This document shows, piece by piece, positions 1 to 6,014 of a stretch of 7,263 nt of DNA; positions within the stretch are counted from its first letter, which is position 1, and each line of letters starts with the position of its first letter. The DNA lies in contig USNU01000068.1 in NCBI GenBank assembly GCA_900556095.1, positions 1 through 7,263 of the forward strand. The letters run 5' to 3'. The notes under the pieces were generated by a model. That model saw only the letters and a program-made list of their open reading frames with translations. It was not told the DNA's origin and made no database searches. This DNA comes from an uncultured Bacteroidales bacterium (lineage in GTDB: Bacteria; Bacteroidota; Bacteroidia; Bacteroidales; Paludibacteraceae). A program made the translations under genes and the position numbers.

Positions 1-1655
1 CAGAGACAGATACGGTCGGCAGCGACATAAGGCAGCGATTGGAGATAGTGCGCCGCACTTATCTGGTCGTAGGCCTCCACTTGTCCGAGTTGCATATAGG
101 ACGCATTGCGGAATGCCCGTCCGCGGCAGTCTGTACCGCGTCCGTCCACACAGGCTACAATATAACCTTCGTGGGCAAGGTAGTACTCCCAACGCTTGCG
201 CCATTGGTCAAGAACACGCTGGCTCTGCGGACCCGAGTACTGAATCATCAGGACGGGATATTTCTTGGTTTTGTCAAAGTCTTTGGGAAGAATAGTCCAT
301 CCATTGAGCAGGTCGCCATGCTCGGTAGTGAACGAGAAAAAGTTCTTTTCGGGAATACCGAGCACCGCCCAGTCTTGCATAACTGCGGCATTGTCTTCCA
401 AAACTTTGATTTTGCGCTTACTGCCATCTTTGGAAAGTGCGTAGAGTGTATAGATATTCGGTTGGTTGACAGACTGATAATTGTCTATCATTTGGCGGAA
501 GTTGTTGGAGAAATAGAGGTTGTGTGTACCTTCGCCGTCGGTCAGGCGGACAGGTGCTCCCTTCTTGAGCGAGAGCATATAGCCTTGGCGTGTCTGCGGA
601 GTGGGTGCGGCTTGGTAGTAGAGTGTTTGGGTGGGTTCGTCGAAGCCGTAGATAGCGGTCAGATCAATTCCGTCGGCAGTCAGTTGCTTTTGCAGAATGC
701 CCTGTGCGGAATAAAGATATGCTGCACGCCACCCGCTTTTCTCGCTAAGAACGATGAACCGATTATCGGAGAGCCATTGCCATTGGTCGAATAGTTCGTA
801 GTCGATAAAATAGTCACGGCTTTCCTCTTTGTAGAGCGGACGACAGACTGTAGAACGTGAGTTGCAGAGCAGTACGTCCATACGGGTTTGGTCGCGATTG
901 AGTTTGAGCACCGCTAACTCGGCCGGCTGCTCGGTCTTGCCTTGCAGAACAGGGTTGGTCCAGCGCAGACGTGGCAAATAGACGTCCTCATCGGTGTTGT
1001 GAGTCTGCATAGTGCGAATGGTCTTATTCCTAATATCATAGACACACACAGAGACTTGCGCATTGGGTTCTCCCGCTTTCGGATAACGCAAAGAGGCTTC
1101 GCGAGGGTAGGTGAGTCCGAGATATTCCTGCCATGAGAAAGTGGGGACACGGGTTTCGTCAAGACGGACGAATGCCAATTGTTTGGAGTCGGGGGAAAAA
1201 GCGAACATACAAGTAGCACCGAATTCCTCCTCATAGAGCCAATCGGCTATGCCGTTGATTATCTCGGGGTTTTCATCGTGGGTAACGGCTACTTCGGTGC
1301 CGAAATCAAGTTTGTGCAGATACAGATTGTTGCCTTTGACAAAGGCGATATAGCGTCCGTCCGGGGAAAGAACTGCGTCGCGCACGAGGGTGTCGCTCAA
1401 GTGCTTGCGCGTGTTTTTTTGTGTATCGACAATATAGTAATCGGCAAGAAATGAATGGCGGAACAACTGCTGTTTGTTCTCATACTCGAGACAATAACGC
1501 CCTTCTTGGGCTTTTCCGATAACACTATCCAATTGTTCGGCGGATAGTTGCTTTGCATTGTACTTACCATCCAAAATATCGGTCAGAAGGTCGGCCTGAA
1601 TCCACATCGGGAATACCAATGCGAATAAAATAAAGGTGTATTTCAGTTGCTTCAT
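1..1655 (-). CDS. Secreted dipeptidyl peptidase IV-like serine peptidase (S9B family), C-terminus cut by window edge
   Basis: I translated this from the reverse strand, starting at the ATG at 1655-1653; 551 codons are open to the left edge. Residues 1-21 are a signal peptide (MKQLKYTFILF... ending WIQA), so the enzyme is exported, probably to the periplasm or cell surface. The middle is the beta-propeller of DPP IV: IADWLYEEEF (about 137-145) matches the DWVYEEE segment whose Glu pair binds the substrate N-terminus, and RYPKAGEPNAQVSV and SEKSGWRAAYLYS are other family blocks. The alpha/beta-hydrolase domain begins with YSGPQSQ (Tyr near 473, the oxyanion Tyr of the family) and VDGRGTDCRG. 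The window stops at DRICL, a few residues before the expected GWSYGG nucleophile, so the catalytic Ser, Asp and His are not visible. Known role of the family: removing Xaa-Pro dipeptides from peptides. A prolyl tripeptidyl peptidase of the same family is possible. It has its own promoter and is not co-directional with nqr. Confidence 0.88.
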   Translation of the reverse strand, partial: MKQLKYTFILFALVFPMWIQADLLTDILDGKYNAKQLSAEQLDSVIGKAQEGRYCLEYENKQQLFRHSFLADYYIVDTQKNTRKHLSDTLVRDAVLSPDGRYIAFVKGNNLYLHKLDFGTEVAVTHDENPEIINGIADWLYEEEFGATCMFAFSPDSKQLAFVRLDETRVPTFSWQEYLGLTYPREASLRYPKAGEPNAQVSVCVYDIRNKTIRTMQTHNTDEDVYLPRLRWTNPVLQGKTEQPAELAVLKLNRDQTRMDVLLCNSRSTVCRPLYKEESRDYFIDYELFDQWQWLSDNRFIVLSEKSGWRAAYLYSAQGILQKQLTADGIDLTAIYGFDEPTQTLYYQAAPTPQTRQGYMLSLKKGAPVRLTDGEGTHNLYFSNNFRQMIDNYQSVNQPNIYTLYALSKDGSKRKIKVLEDNAAVMQDWAVLGIPEKNFFSFTTEHGDLLNGWTILPKDFDKTKKYPVLMIQYSGPQSQRVLDQWRKRWEYYLAHEGYIVACVDGRGTDCRGRAFRNASYMQLGQVEAYDQISAAHYLQSLPYVAADRICL

Positions 1656-1741
1656 ATCTGTATGTAGTTTCGGTTTGGAAAAAATACAACATTTGGAAAT
1701 TGTCGGCTACGGCTTATATATCTGATAATCCAACAATCGTG

Positions 1742-1773
1742 CAAAGGTAGGGAAAATAAATCATTTACGCAAA
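1742..1773 (-). promoter_or_regulatory. Bacteroidota-type promoter for the DPP IV-like gene
   Basis: On the minus strand TACCTTTG (1749-1742) matches the -7 consensus TAnnTTTG. TTTG (1773-1770) sits exactly 20 bases upstream, as the -33 element. Transcription would start near 1737, giving a leader of about 80 bases before the ATG at 1655. The -33 box lies inside the last codons of the upstream gene, which stops at 1763-1761. No strong Shine-Dalgarno is seen before the ATG, which is usual in this phylum. Confidence 0.72.
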
Positions 1774-3062
1774 TGTATAGTCTTTTTGCCATTTACGATG
1801 TGCAATTCGTAAATTCCTATTTGCAAGGTTTGTGTTGTGGCAATGTTGTCGGTAATGGAGTGGATGTCGGACCGTTTGGGATAGGATGTGTAGTGGATAA
1901 GTGTCTCGTTTACAGGTGCTTCGTAGAGTAGGGTTTGATAGACTAAAGTGCTGCTGTTTAGGCGGACGACCTTGCCGCAATAGTTTTTGTCGGCGTCCAC
2001 ATCAATCCATAGGGCGGATACCATCTCGCCTTCGGCATCGGGGAGAAAGAAAGCAACGGTTTCGTCAGACAAGACGCGATACCGCCAACGAGTGGGGGAG
2101 TCGGATAGTCTGTTGTTTCTGCAACCTATTGATTGTGAGGAAGAAAGGTGGGTGATGGTGGCGGTGCTATCGGCAGAGAAGTCGATGTAATAGACCATCT
2201 CGGGTGTGATATCGAAAGTACGTTTGTACCACAGGCTGTCGGTGGTGGCAAGAGTGATTTCTTGGGCGGGGATGGCAGAGGAGGCAATAGCACCTGCGTA
2301 AACGGCGTCGAAGACAGGGAAAGCAATGGCATAATAACCGCTTTGGCAGTCGGTGCGTTGCAGCAGGTCTAATTCCTGAATGTCGTCCGAATAGACAGCA
2401 TAGAGTGTGCCGTCTTGGCGAGGATGATAGACCGTTTCGGGGGTATATATTTGTGGGCGGATGGTAGTTTTCTCAATGGGACTTTCTGCCCAACCGATGA
2501 ATTTCCACCCGTCTTCGTCGGGGAGTGCCGGGAGAACGATACCGGCACCGGTTCGGGTCTCTGTTAAGCGGGAATAGGTGCCTGTTTCGGTCTGCAAATC
2601 AATAGAATAGGGACGTATGGCAGCTTTTTGATAGATGATGTCGTATTGGGCGACATAGAGCGAATTGGCTGTGGCGGCGATACGAATGGAGATGTTGCCA
2701 TCGGTGGTTTTTATGACAGGACTGAAAGTATGCGTAATATCCACATAGTCGGTGGTGTAGGTGCCGCTCCATTGGTCGAAACCGCTATCGGCAATGCTCC
2801 AAACGGTTTGTTCGTCTATGGTCATTTGCAGAGTACCTGCACCTGCGGATTTATTGGATTTCATTGACAGACGGACGGATTGGATTTCTGTATTTTGCCA
2901 ACCGGTAAGGGTAAGCGTGGCAGATTGTCCCGTTGTCATCTGCCCTTTTCTGCCTGTGCAGACATATTCGGCAGCGGCCCCCTCGGGGAGGATACCGCTT
3001 GTAGATACTTTTTTGTTGGTTTCAATTGTAAAAGAGGCGATTAGGGCGATGAGAGTGAACAT
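1761..3062 (-). CDS. Probable secreted protein with one InlB-like (Listeria-Bacteroides) repeat, function unknown
   Basis: This is a 433-residue protein that I cannot assign to a named function. It begins with a short hydrophobic stretch (MFTLIALIASFTIE) that may be a signal sequence or anchor, though it lacks the usual positive n-region. The ATG at 3062 is the only in-frame ATG after the upstream TAA, and it lies about 15 bases after the predicted transcription start, so the start is well supported. Residues 30-146 are rich in alternating Thr/Ser/hydrophobic strands (LTLTGWQN, RLSMKSNKSAGAGTL, ISIRIAATANSLYV), suggesting a beta-sandwich adhesin or binding module. Residues about 175-226 resemble an InlB B-type repeat: GWKFIGWAESP, then Y-P spaced pairs, ending in DGTLYAVYSD. 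The C-terminus (IGIYELHIVNGKKTIHLRK) weakly resembles the last strands of a type IX secretion sorting domain, but the preceding part of that domain is not recognisable. It is probably an envelope or extracellular protein, transcribed alone and divergently from nqr. Confidence 0.8.
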   Translation of the reverse strand: MFTLIALIASFTIETNKKVSTSGILPEGAAAEYVCTGRKGQMTTGQSATLTLTGWQNTEIQSVRLSMKSNKSAGAGTLQMTIDEQTVWSIADSGFDQWSGTYTTDYVDITHTFSPVIKTTDGNISIRIAATANSLYVAQYDIIYQKAAIRPYSIDLQTETGTYSRLTETRTGAGIVLPALPDEDGWKFIGWAESPIEKTTIRPQIYTPETVYHPRQDGTLYAVYSDDIQELDLLQRTDCQSGYYAIAFPVFDAVYAGAIASSAIPAQEITLATTDSLWYKRTFDITPEMVYYIDFSADSTATITHLSSSQSIGCRNNRLSDSPTRWRYRVLSDETVAFFLPDAEGEMVSALWIDVDADKNYCGKVVRLNSSTLVYQTLLYEAPVNETLIHYTSYPKRSDIHSITDNIATTQTLQIGIYELHIVNGKKTIHLRK

Positions 3063-3081
3063 AAAAACATCAATTTGTCCA

Positions 3082-3112
3082 CAAAGATAAAGTGAATTTT
3101 ACACATCGGCAA
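3082..3112 (-). promoter_or_regulatory. Bacteroidota-type promoter for the InlB-repeat protein
   Basis: On the minus strand TATCTTTG (3089-3082) fits TAnnTTTG. TTG (3112-3110) lies 20 bases upstream as a partial -33 element. The predicted start of transcription is near 3077, leaving a leader of only about 15 bases before the ATG at 3062. It is arranged back to back with the nqr promoter, with about 25 bases between the two -33 boxes. Confidence 0.65.
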
Positions 3113-3137
3113 TTTTTCAGCGAATTAACGGCAATAA

Positions 3138-3169
3138 TTTTCGTATATCGGAAAAATATAGTAACTTTG
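3138..3169 (+). promoter_or_regulatory. Bacteroidota-type promoter for the nqr operon
   Basis: TAACTTTG (3162-3169) matches the -7 consensus TAnnTTTG. TTTT (3138-3141) lies 20 bases upstream, where TTTG would be ideal. I found no second TAnnTTTG between here and nqrA. Transcription would start near 3174, giving a leader of about 260 bases, unusually long for this gap. The -7 match is good and the -33 weak. Confidence 0.6.
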
Positions 3170-3256
3170 CACGCATTTTATGTGGGTGTACGGCTTTCCT
3201 ATACCGTAAGCGGCAATGGAGATAAGGGGGATCAAAAAAAAGAAAACGGGATGGGT

Positions 3257-3301
3257 GGGCTTGGCAAGCCCGCGGCAAAGATGCCTATTGCCGGGGGGCT
3301 T
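3257..3301 (+). promoter_or_regulatory. Mutually exclusive hairpins in the nqr leader
   Basis: GGGCTT (3257-3262) can pair with AAGCCC (3266-3271) around a 3-base loop, extendable by a U-G and a G-C pair (3255-3256 with 3272-3273). The same AAGCCC can instead pair with a second GGGCTT (3296-3301), enclosing a further perfect stem CGGCAA/TTGCCG (3273-3278 with 3288-3293). Both forms cannot exist at once, as in attenuators or riboswitch expression platforms. There is no U-run directly after 3301, so this is not a classic intrinsic terminator. The pairing is seen in the sequence; a regulatory role is inferred. Confidence 0.45.
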
Positions 3302-3353
3302 GATTGGACGAAATGTTAAAAATTGCAATGGCTTTTGTATAGCGCAAGCATAC

Positions 3354-3386
3354 TATCCTATGCGTATCCTATCAGCATCCTATAAC
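3354..3386 (+). repeat. Three 11-base tandem repeats, (T/C)ATCCTATnnn
   Basis: TATCCTATGCG (3354), TATCCTATCAG (3365) and CATCCTATAAC (3376) follow each other with an exact period of 11. Seven positions (ATCCTAT) are identical in all three copies. The array lies about 50 bases before nqrA. A period near one helical turn could present sites on one DNA face, or the units could be bound in RNA. It could also be chance or slippage. Confidence 0.55.
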
Positions 3387-3436
3387 GATTTGAATGAAGA
3401 CGGAAGGAAAATACAAAATAAAATATATTAACAATC

Positions 3437-4789
3437 ATGCAACAAATCAAACTGAAACGTGGTTTGGACATACCTTTTGACGGCGCGGCTGCATTGACAC
3501 TCGGTAGTGTTAATCGTCCGGCGGTCTATCATATTGTGCCCGACCATTTCGCCGGTATCACCCCGAAACTGATGGTGAGAGAAGGCGACAGCGTGAAGGC
3601 GGGTTCTCCCCTGTTTCACGACAAGGCATTTGAGCAGATGTTGTTTACATCGCCGGTGAGCGGTAAAGTTGTGGCAATCGTCCGCGGCGACCGCCGAAAA
3701 GTGATGTCTATCGACATTGAAGCAGATGCTTGCATTGCGTATGAGACGTTTGATAAGTCTGCTGACCCCAAGACTCTTCTTCTCCGGTCGGGTCTTTGGA
3801 GTCTGATTAAGCAGCGTCCTTATGACTGTATTGCTATGCCCAGTAAGCAGCCGAAGGCTATCTTCGTTTCGACATTTGATTCCGCTCCTGTGGCACCGGA
3901 CTATGAGTGGGTGCTGAAAGGACAGTTGGTACAACTGCAGGCGGCAGTGAGTGCGCTGAGTACGATTGCGCCCGTGTATGTGGGTATCCGTGGCGGTGCC
4001 AAGGCTACCGAGTTCCGCGAGTTGAAAGACTGCACGCTTTACGAAGTGTTCGGTCCTCACCCCGCAGGCAACGTAGGTGTGCAAATCAACCGTGTGGCAC
4101 CAATTGCCAAAGGTGAGACCGTTTGGACAATCAACATCCAAGACCTCAGCCTGATAGGTCGCCTGTTCACAAAAGGTATTGTGGATATGCAGAAGAAAGT
4201 GGCTCTGACAGGACCGCTTGCATACGGCGCACAATATTATAATGTGTTGCCGGGTATGCCTGTGGCAGAGATTTTCCGTAGCAACGTGATGACCGGTGAG
4301 CCTGTGCGCTATGTGGCAGGCAACGTGTTGAGCGGACATCAAGTGGGCATAGACGAGATGATTAGTATCTATGACAACCAGTTTACGGTTTTGGACGAAG
4401 GTACTGAGAATCATGAGTTTATGGGCTGGATAATGCCGCGTTTTGACGGTTTCAATGCCGGCAAGACAGACCCTGCGAAGATGCTCGATTGCGGTTTTAT
4501 GCATTGGCTCTTCGGTAAAAAACATTATCAGTGGGACGCTCGTCTGAAGGGTGGTCGCCGTGCGATTATCGTAAGTGGTGAGTATGACAAGGTGTTCCCG
4601 ATGGACATCTACCCCGAATACCTGATAAAGGCGATGATTGCCGGCAATATCGACAAGATGGAGGCTCTCGGTGTATATGAAGTGGCACCCGAAGACTTCG
4701 CTCTTTGCGAGTATGTCTGCACCTCGAAAATGCCTCTTCAGGCTATCGTACGCACAGCATTGGATAACCTAAAAAAGGAGATTGAGTGA
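3437..4789 (+). CDS. nqrA: Na+-translocating NADH:quinone reductase subunit A (NqrA)
   Basis: The protein has 450 residues, close to the usual NqrA length of about 445. It is the peripheral, cytoplasmic subunit of the Na+-NQR complex and docks on NqrB; it is linked to quinone binding and carries no iron-sulfur cluster. Recognisable blocks include the start IKLKRGLDIPFDG, a lipoyl-like fold (VREGDSVKAGSPLFHDK ... SPVSGKVVAIVRGDRRKV, about 47-92), SGLWSLIKQRPYD, AIFVSTFDS, EVFGPHPAGNVGVQINRV, the VWTINIQDLSLIGRLF block, VRYVAGNVLSGHQVG, and the C-terminal EDFALCEYVCTSKMPLQAIVRTALDNL. It looks like a relative of RnfC without that protein's ferredoxin cysteine motifs. The ATG at 3437 fits the family N-terminus and follows an A/T-rich region. 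It is the first gene of the operon, and its stop overlaps the nqrB start by one base. Confidence 0.96.
   Translation: MQQIKLKRGLDIPFDGAAALTLGSVNRPAVYHIVPDHFAGITPKLMVREGDSVKAGSPLFHDKAFEQMLFTSPVSGKVVAIVRGDRRKVMSIDIEADACIAYETFDKSADPKTLLLRSGLWSLIKQRPYDCIAMPSKQPKAIFVSTFDSAPVAPDYEWVLKGQLVQLQAAVSALSTIAPVYVGIRGGAKATEFRELKDCTLYEVFGPHPAGNVGVQINRVAPIAKGETVWTINIQDLSLIGRLFTKGIVDMQKKVALTGPLAYGAQYYNVLPGMPVAEIFRSNVMTGEPVRYVAGNVLSGHQVGIDEMISIYDNQFTVLDEGTENHEFMGWIMPRFDGFNAGKTDPAKMLDCGFMHWLFGKKHYQWDARLKGGRRAIIVSGEYDKVFPMDIYPEYLIKAMIAGNIDKMEALGVYEVAPEDFALCEYVCTSKMPLQAIVRTALDNLKKEIE
4776..4780 (+). promoter_or_regulatory. Shine-Dalgarno site that decides the nqrB start
   Basis: AGGAG (4776-4780) lies 8 bases before the ATG at 4789, inside the end of nqrA. 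This favours the ATG over the GTG at 4786, which would be only 5 bases away and gives just one extra residue. The TGATG junction suggests translation coupled to nqrA. Confidence 0.65.
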
Positions 4790-6009
4790 TGTTTAAGGGT
4801 TTATATAATTTTGTAGAGAAACTTCGCCCGACCTTCTCGGAAGGGGGCAAGTTGCATGCCTTGCACTCTGTGTTTGACGGTTTTGACACTTTCTTGTTCA
4901 CGCCGAACACGACATCCAAGCGCATTGGTACACAAATCCACGACGGTTCGGACTCGAAACGAACTATGATTCTGGTGGTTATGGCACTCGTTCCCGCGAT
5001 GCTGTTTGGTATGTTCAATGTGGGCTACCAACACCTGCTGGCTACGGGCGAATTGGTGCGCGGAGGAATGACCTGCGCATTGTGGTGGAAAGCCTTCGGC
5101 TTCGGTCTGTTGGCTGTACTGCCTTATATATTAGTTAGTTACGCTGTCGGACTCGGTATCGAATTTACAGTGGCACAATGGAAGAAAGAGGAGATTCAAG
5201 AGGGCTTCCTCGTTACGGGTTTTATCATTCCGCTGATTGTGCCAATCAACACCCCGCTGTGGATGGTGGCTATCGCTACTGCCTTCGCGGTTATCTTTGC
5301 GAAAGAGGTGTTCGGCGGTACCGGTTATAACATCTTCAACGTGGCTCTTATCACGCGCGCGTTCCTATTCTTTGCATACCCGACGCACATGACCGGTGAT
5401 GCGGCTTTTGTTCGCACCGGCGGTACTTGGGGCTGGGATAGTGGCAAGATTGTCGTGGACGGCTTCTCGGGAGCAACGCCTCTGACGCAGATTGCTACCA
5501 CTACCGACGCAAACCTGATTCCTGTTGACTTCTGGACGGCTTTCAATGGTCTGATTCCTGGGTCTGTAGGTGAGACCTGCTGCTGGGCTATCCTGCTTGG
5601 CGCACTCTTGCTGCTGACGACGGGCGTGGCATCATGGAAGACAATGCTCAGCATTTTTATAGGTGGCGGACTGACAGCATGGCTTTTCAATGTATGTGGT
5701 CCTGACACAGCGGCTGCGCATTTCCCATGGTATATGCAACTCATCACCGGTGGTTTCGCTTTCGGTGCTGTGTTCATGGCTACCGACTACGTTACCAGCG
5801 ACCCTGTTACTTCGGCTCGTACGGAGTGTGGTAAGTGGATTTATGGTCTGCTCATCGGTTTTATGGCAGTGGTTATCCGCGTGCTCAACCCAGGTTATCC
5901 GGAGGGTATGATGCTTGCTATCCTGCTGATGAACGCCTTTGCTCCACTCATCGACTGGTGCGTAGTGCAAGTGAATATCAAACGTCGTATGAAACGCGCT
6001 AAAATCTAA
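4789..6009 (+). CDS. nqrB: Na+-translocating NADH:quinone reductase subunit B (NqrB)
   Basis: The protein has 406 residues from the ATG. This is the main membrane subunit of Na+-NQR, holding one covalent FMN and the riboflavin, and lying at the site of quinone reduction and Na+ transport. The cytoplasmic N-terminus (about 1-58, with HDGSDSKRTM) is followed by about ten hydrophobic segments from residue 60 to 390. Family blocks are VPAMLFGMFNVGYQ, EGFLVTGFIIPLIVPINTPLW, KEVFGGTGYNIFNVALITRAFLFFAYP, and near the end MATDYVTSDPV, IRVLNPGYPEGMMLAILLMN and APLIDWCVVQVNIKRR. The flavinylation motif is GFSGATPL, with the acceptor Thr at residue 230 (codon 5476-5478), where an ApbE-type transferase would attach FMN. 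A twin cysteine (ETCCWAI, 264-265) stands where I recall Ser/Thr-type residues in better-known members. The stop is 5 bases before nqrC. Confidence 0.96.
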   Translation: MFKGLYNFVEKLRPTFSEGGKLHALHSVFDGFDTFLFTPNTTSKRIGTQIHDGSDSKRTMILVVMALVPAMLFGMFNVGYQHLLATGELVRGGMTCALWWKAFGFGLLAVLPYILVSYAVGLGIEFTVAQWKKEEIQEGFLVTGFIIPLIVPINTPLWMVAIATAFAVIFAKEVFGGTGYNIFNVALITRAFLFFAYPTHMTGDAAFVRTGGTWGWDSGKIVVDGFSGATPLTQIATTTDANLIPVDFWTAFNGLIPGSVGETCCWAILLGALLLLTTGVASWKTMLSIFIGGGLTAWLFNVCGPDTAAAHFPWYMQLITGGFAFGAVFMATDYVTSDPVTSARTECGKWIYGLLIGFMAVVIRVLNPGYPEGMMLAILLMNAFAPLIDWCVVQVNIKRRMKRAKI

Positions 6010-6014
6010 ATAAT

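Larger units (their letters stand above)
3174..3436 (+). promoter_or_regulatory. Long structured 5' leader of the nqr operon
   Basis: This is the stretch between the predicted transcription start and nqrA. In order it holds a small hairpin TACGG/CCGTA (3189-3193 with 3204-3208), a purine-rich run with eight A's (near 3233-3240), a cluster of competing GC-rich hairpins (3257-3301), a TATCCTAT repeat array (3354-3386), and an A/T-rich stretch just before the ATG typical of Bacteroidota ribosome binding regions. The motif CCTAT occurs five times on the plus strand. I see no tRNA, no known riboswitch fold, and no convincing gene. A 71-codon reading frame (3216-3431) exists but has no coding look. 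Confidence 0.5.

Noticed and set aside
39..794. A 251-codon frame on the plus strand opposite the peptidase
   Set aside because: It is a shadow of the DPP IV-like gene, whose reverse-strand translation contains many family motifs.
3257..3301. Intrinsic terminator in the nqr leader
   Set aside because: Strong stems are present, but no run of U's follows. Calling it a terminator is not supported, though a switch role remains possible.
3216..3431. A 71-codon reading frame in the nqr leader, ending 5 bases before nqrA
   Set aside because: The start has no convincing ribosome site, the product has no domain or signal character, and it runs straight through the hairpins and repeats. It is more likely untranslated leader.
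3428..4525. A 365-codon frame on the minus strand opposite nqrA
   Set aside because: It is antisense to a certain gene, its product is His/Thr/Arg-rich with no family features, and it mirrors the codon use of nqrA.
4786..4788. GTG as the nqrB start
   Set aside because: The adjacent ATG at 4789 has a better distance (8 bases) from AGGAG and adds or loses only one residue.
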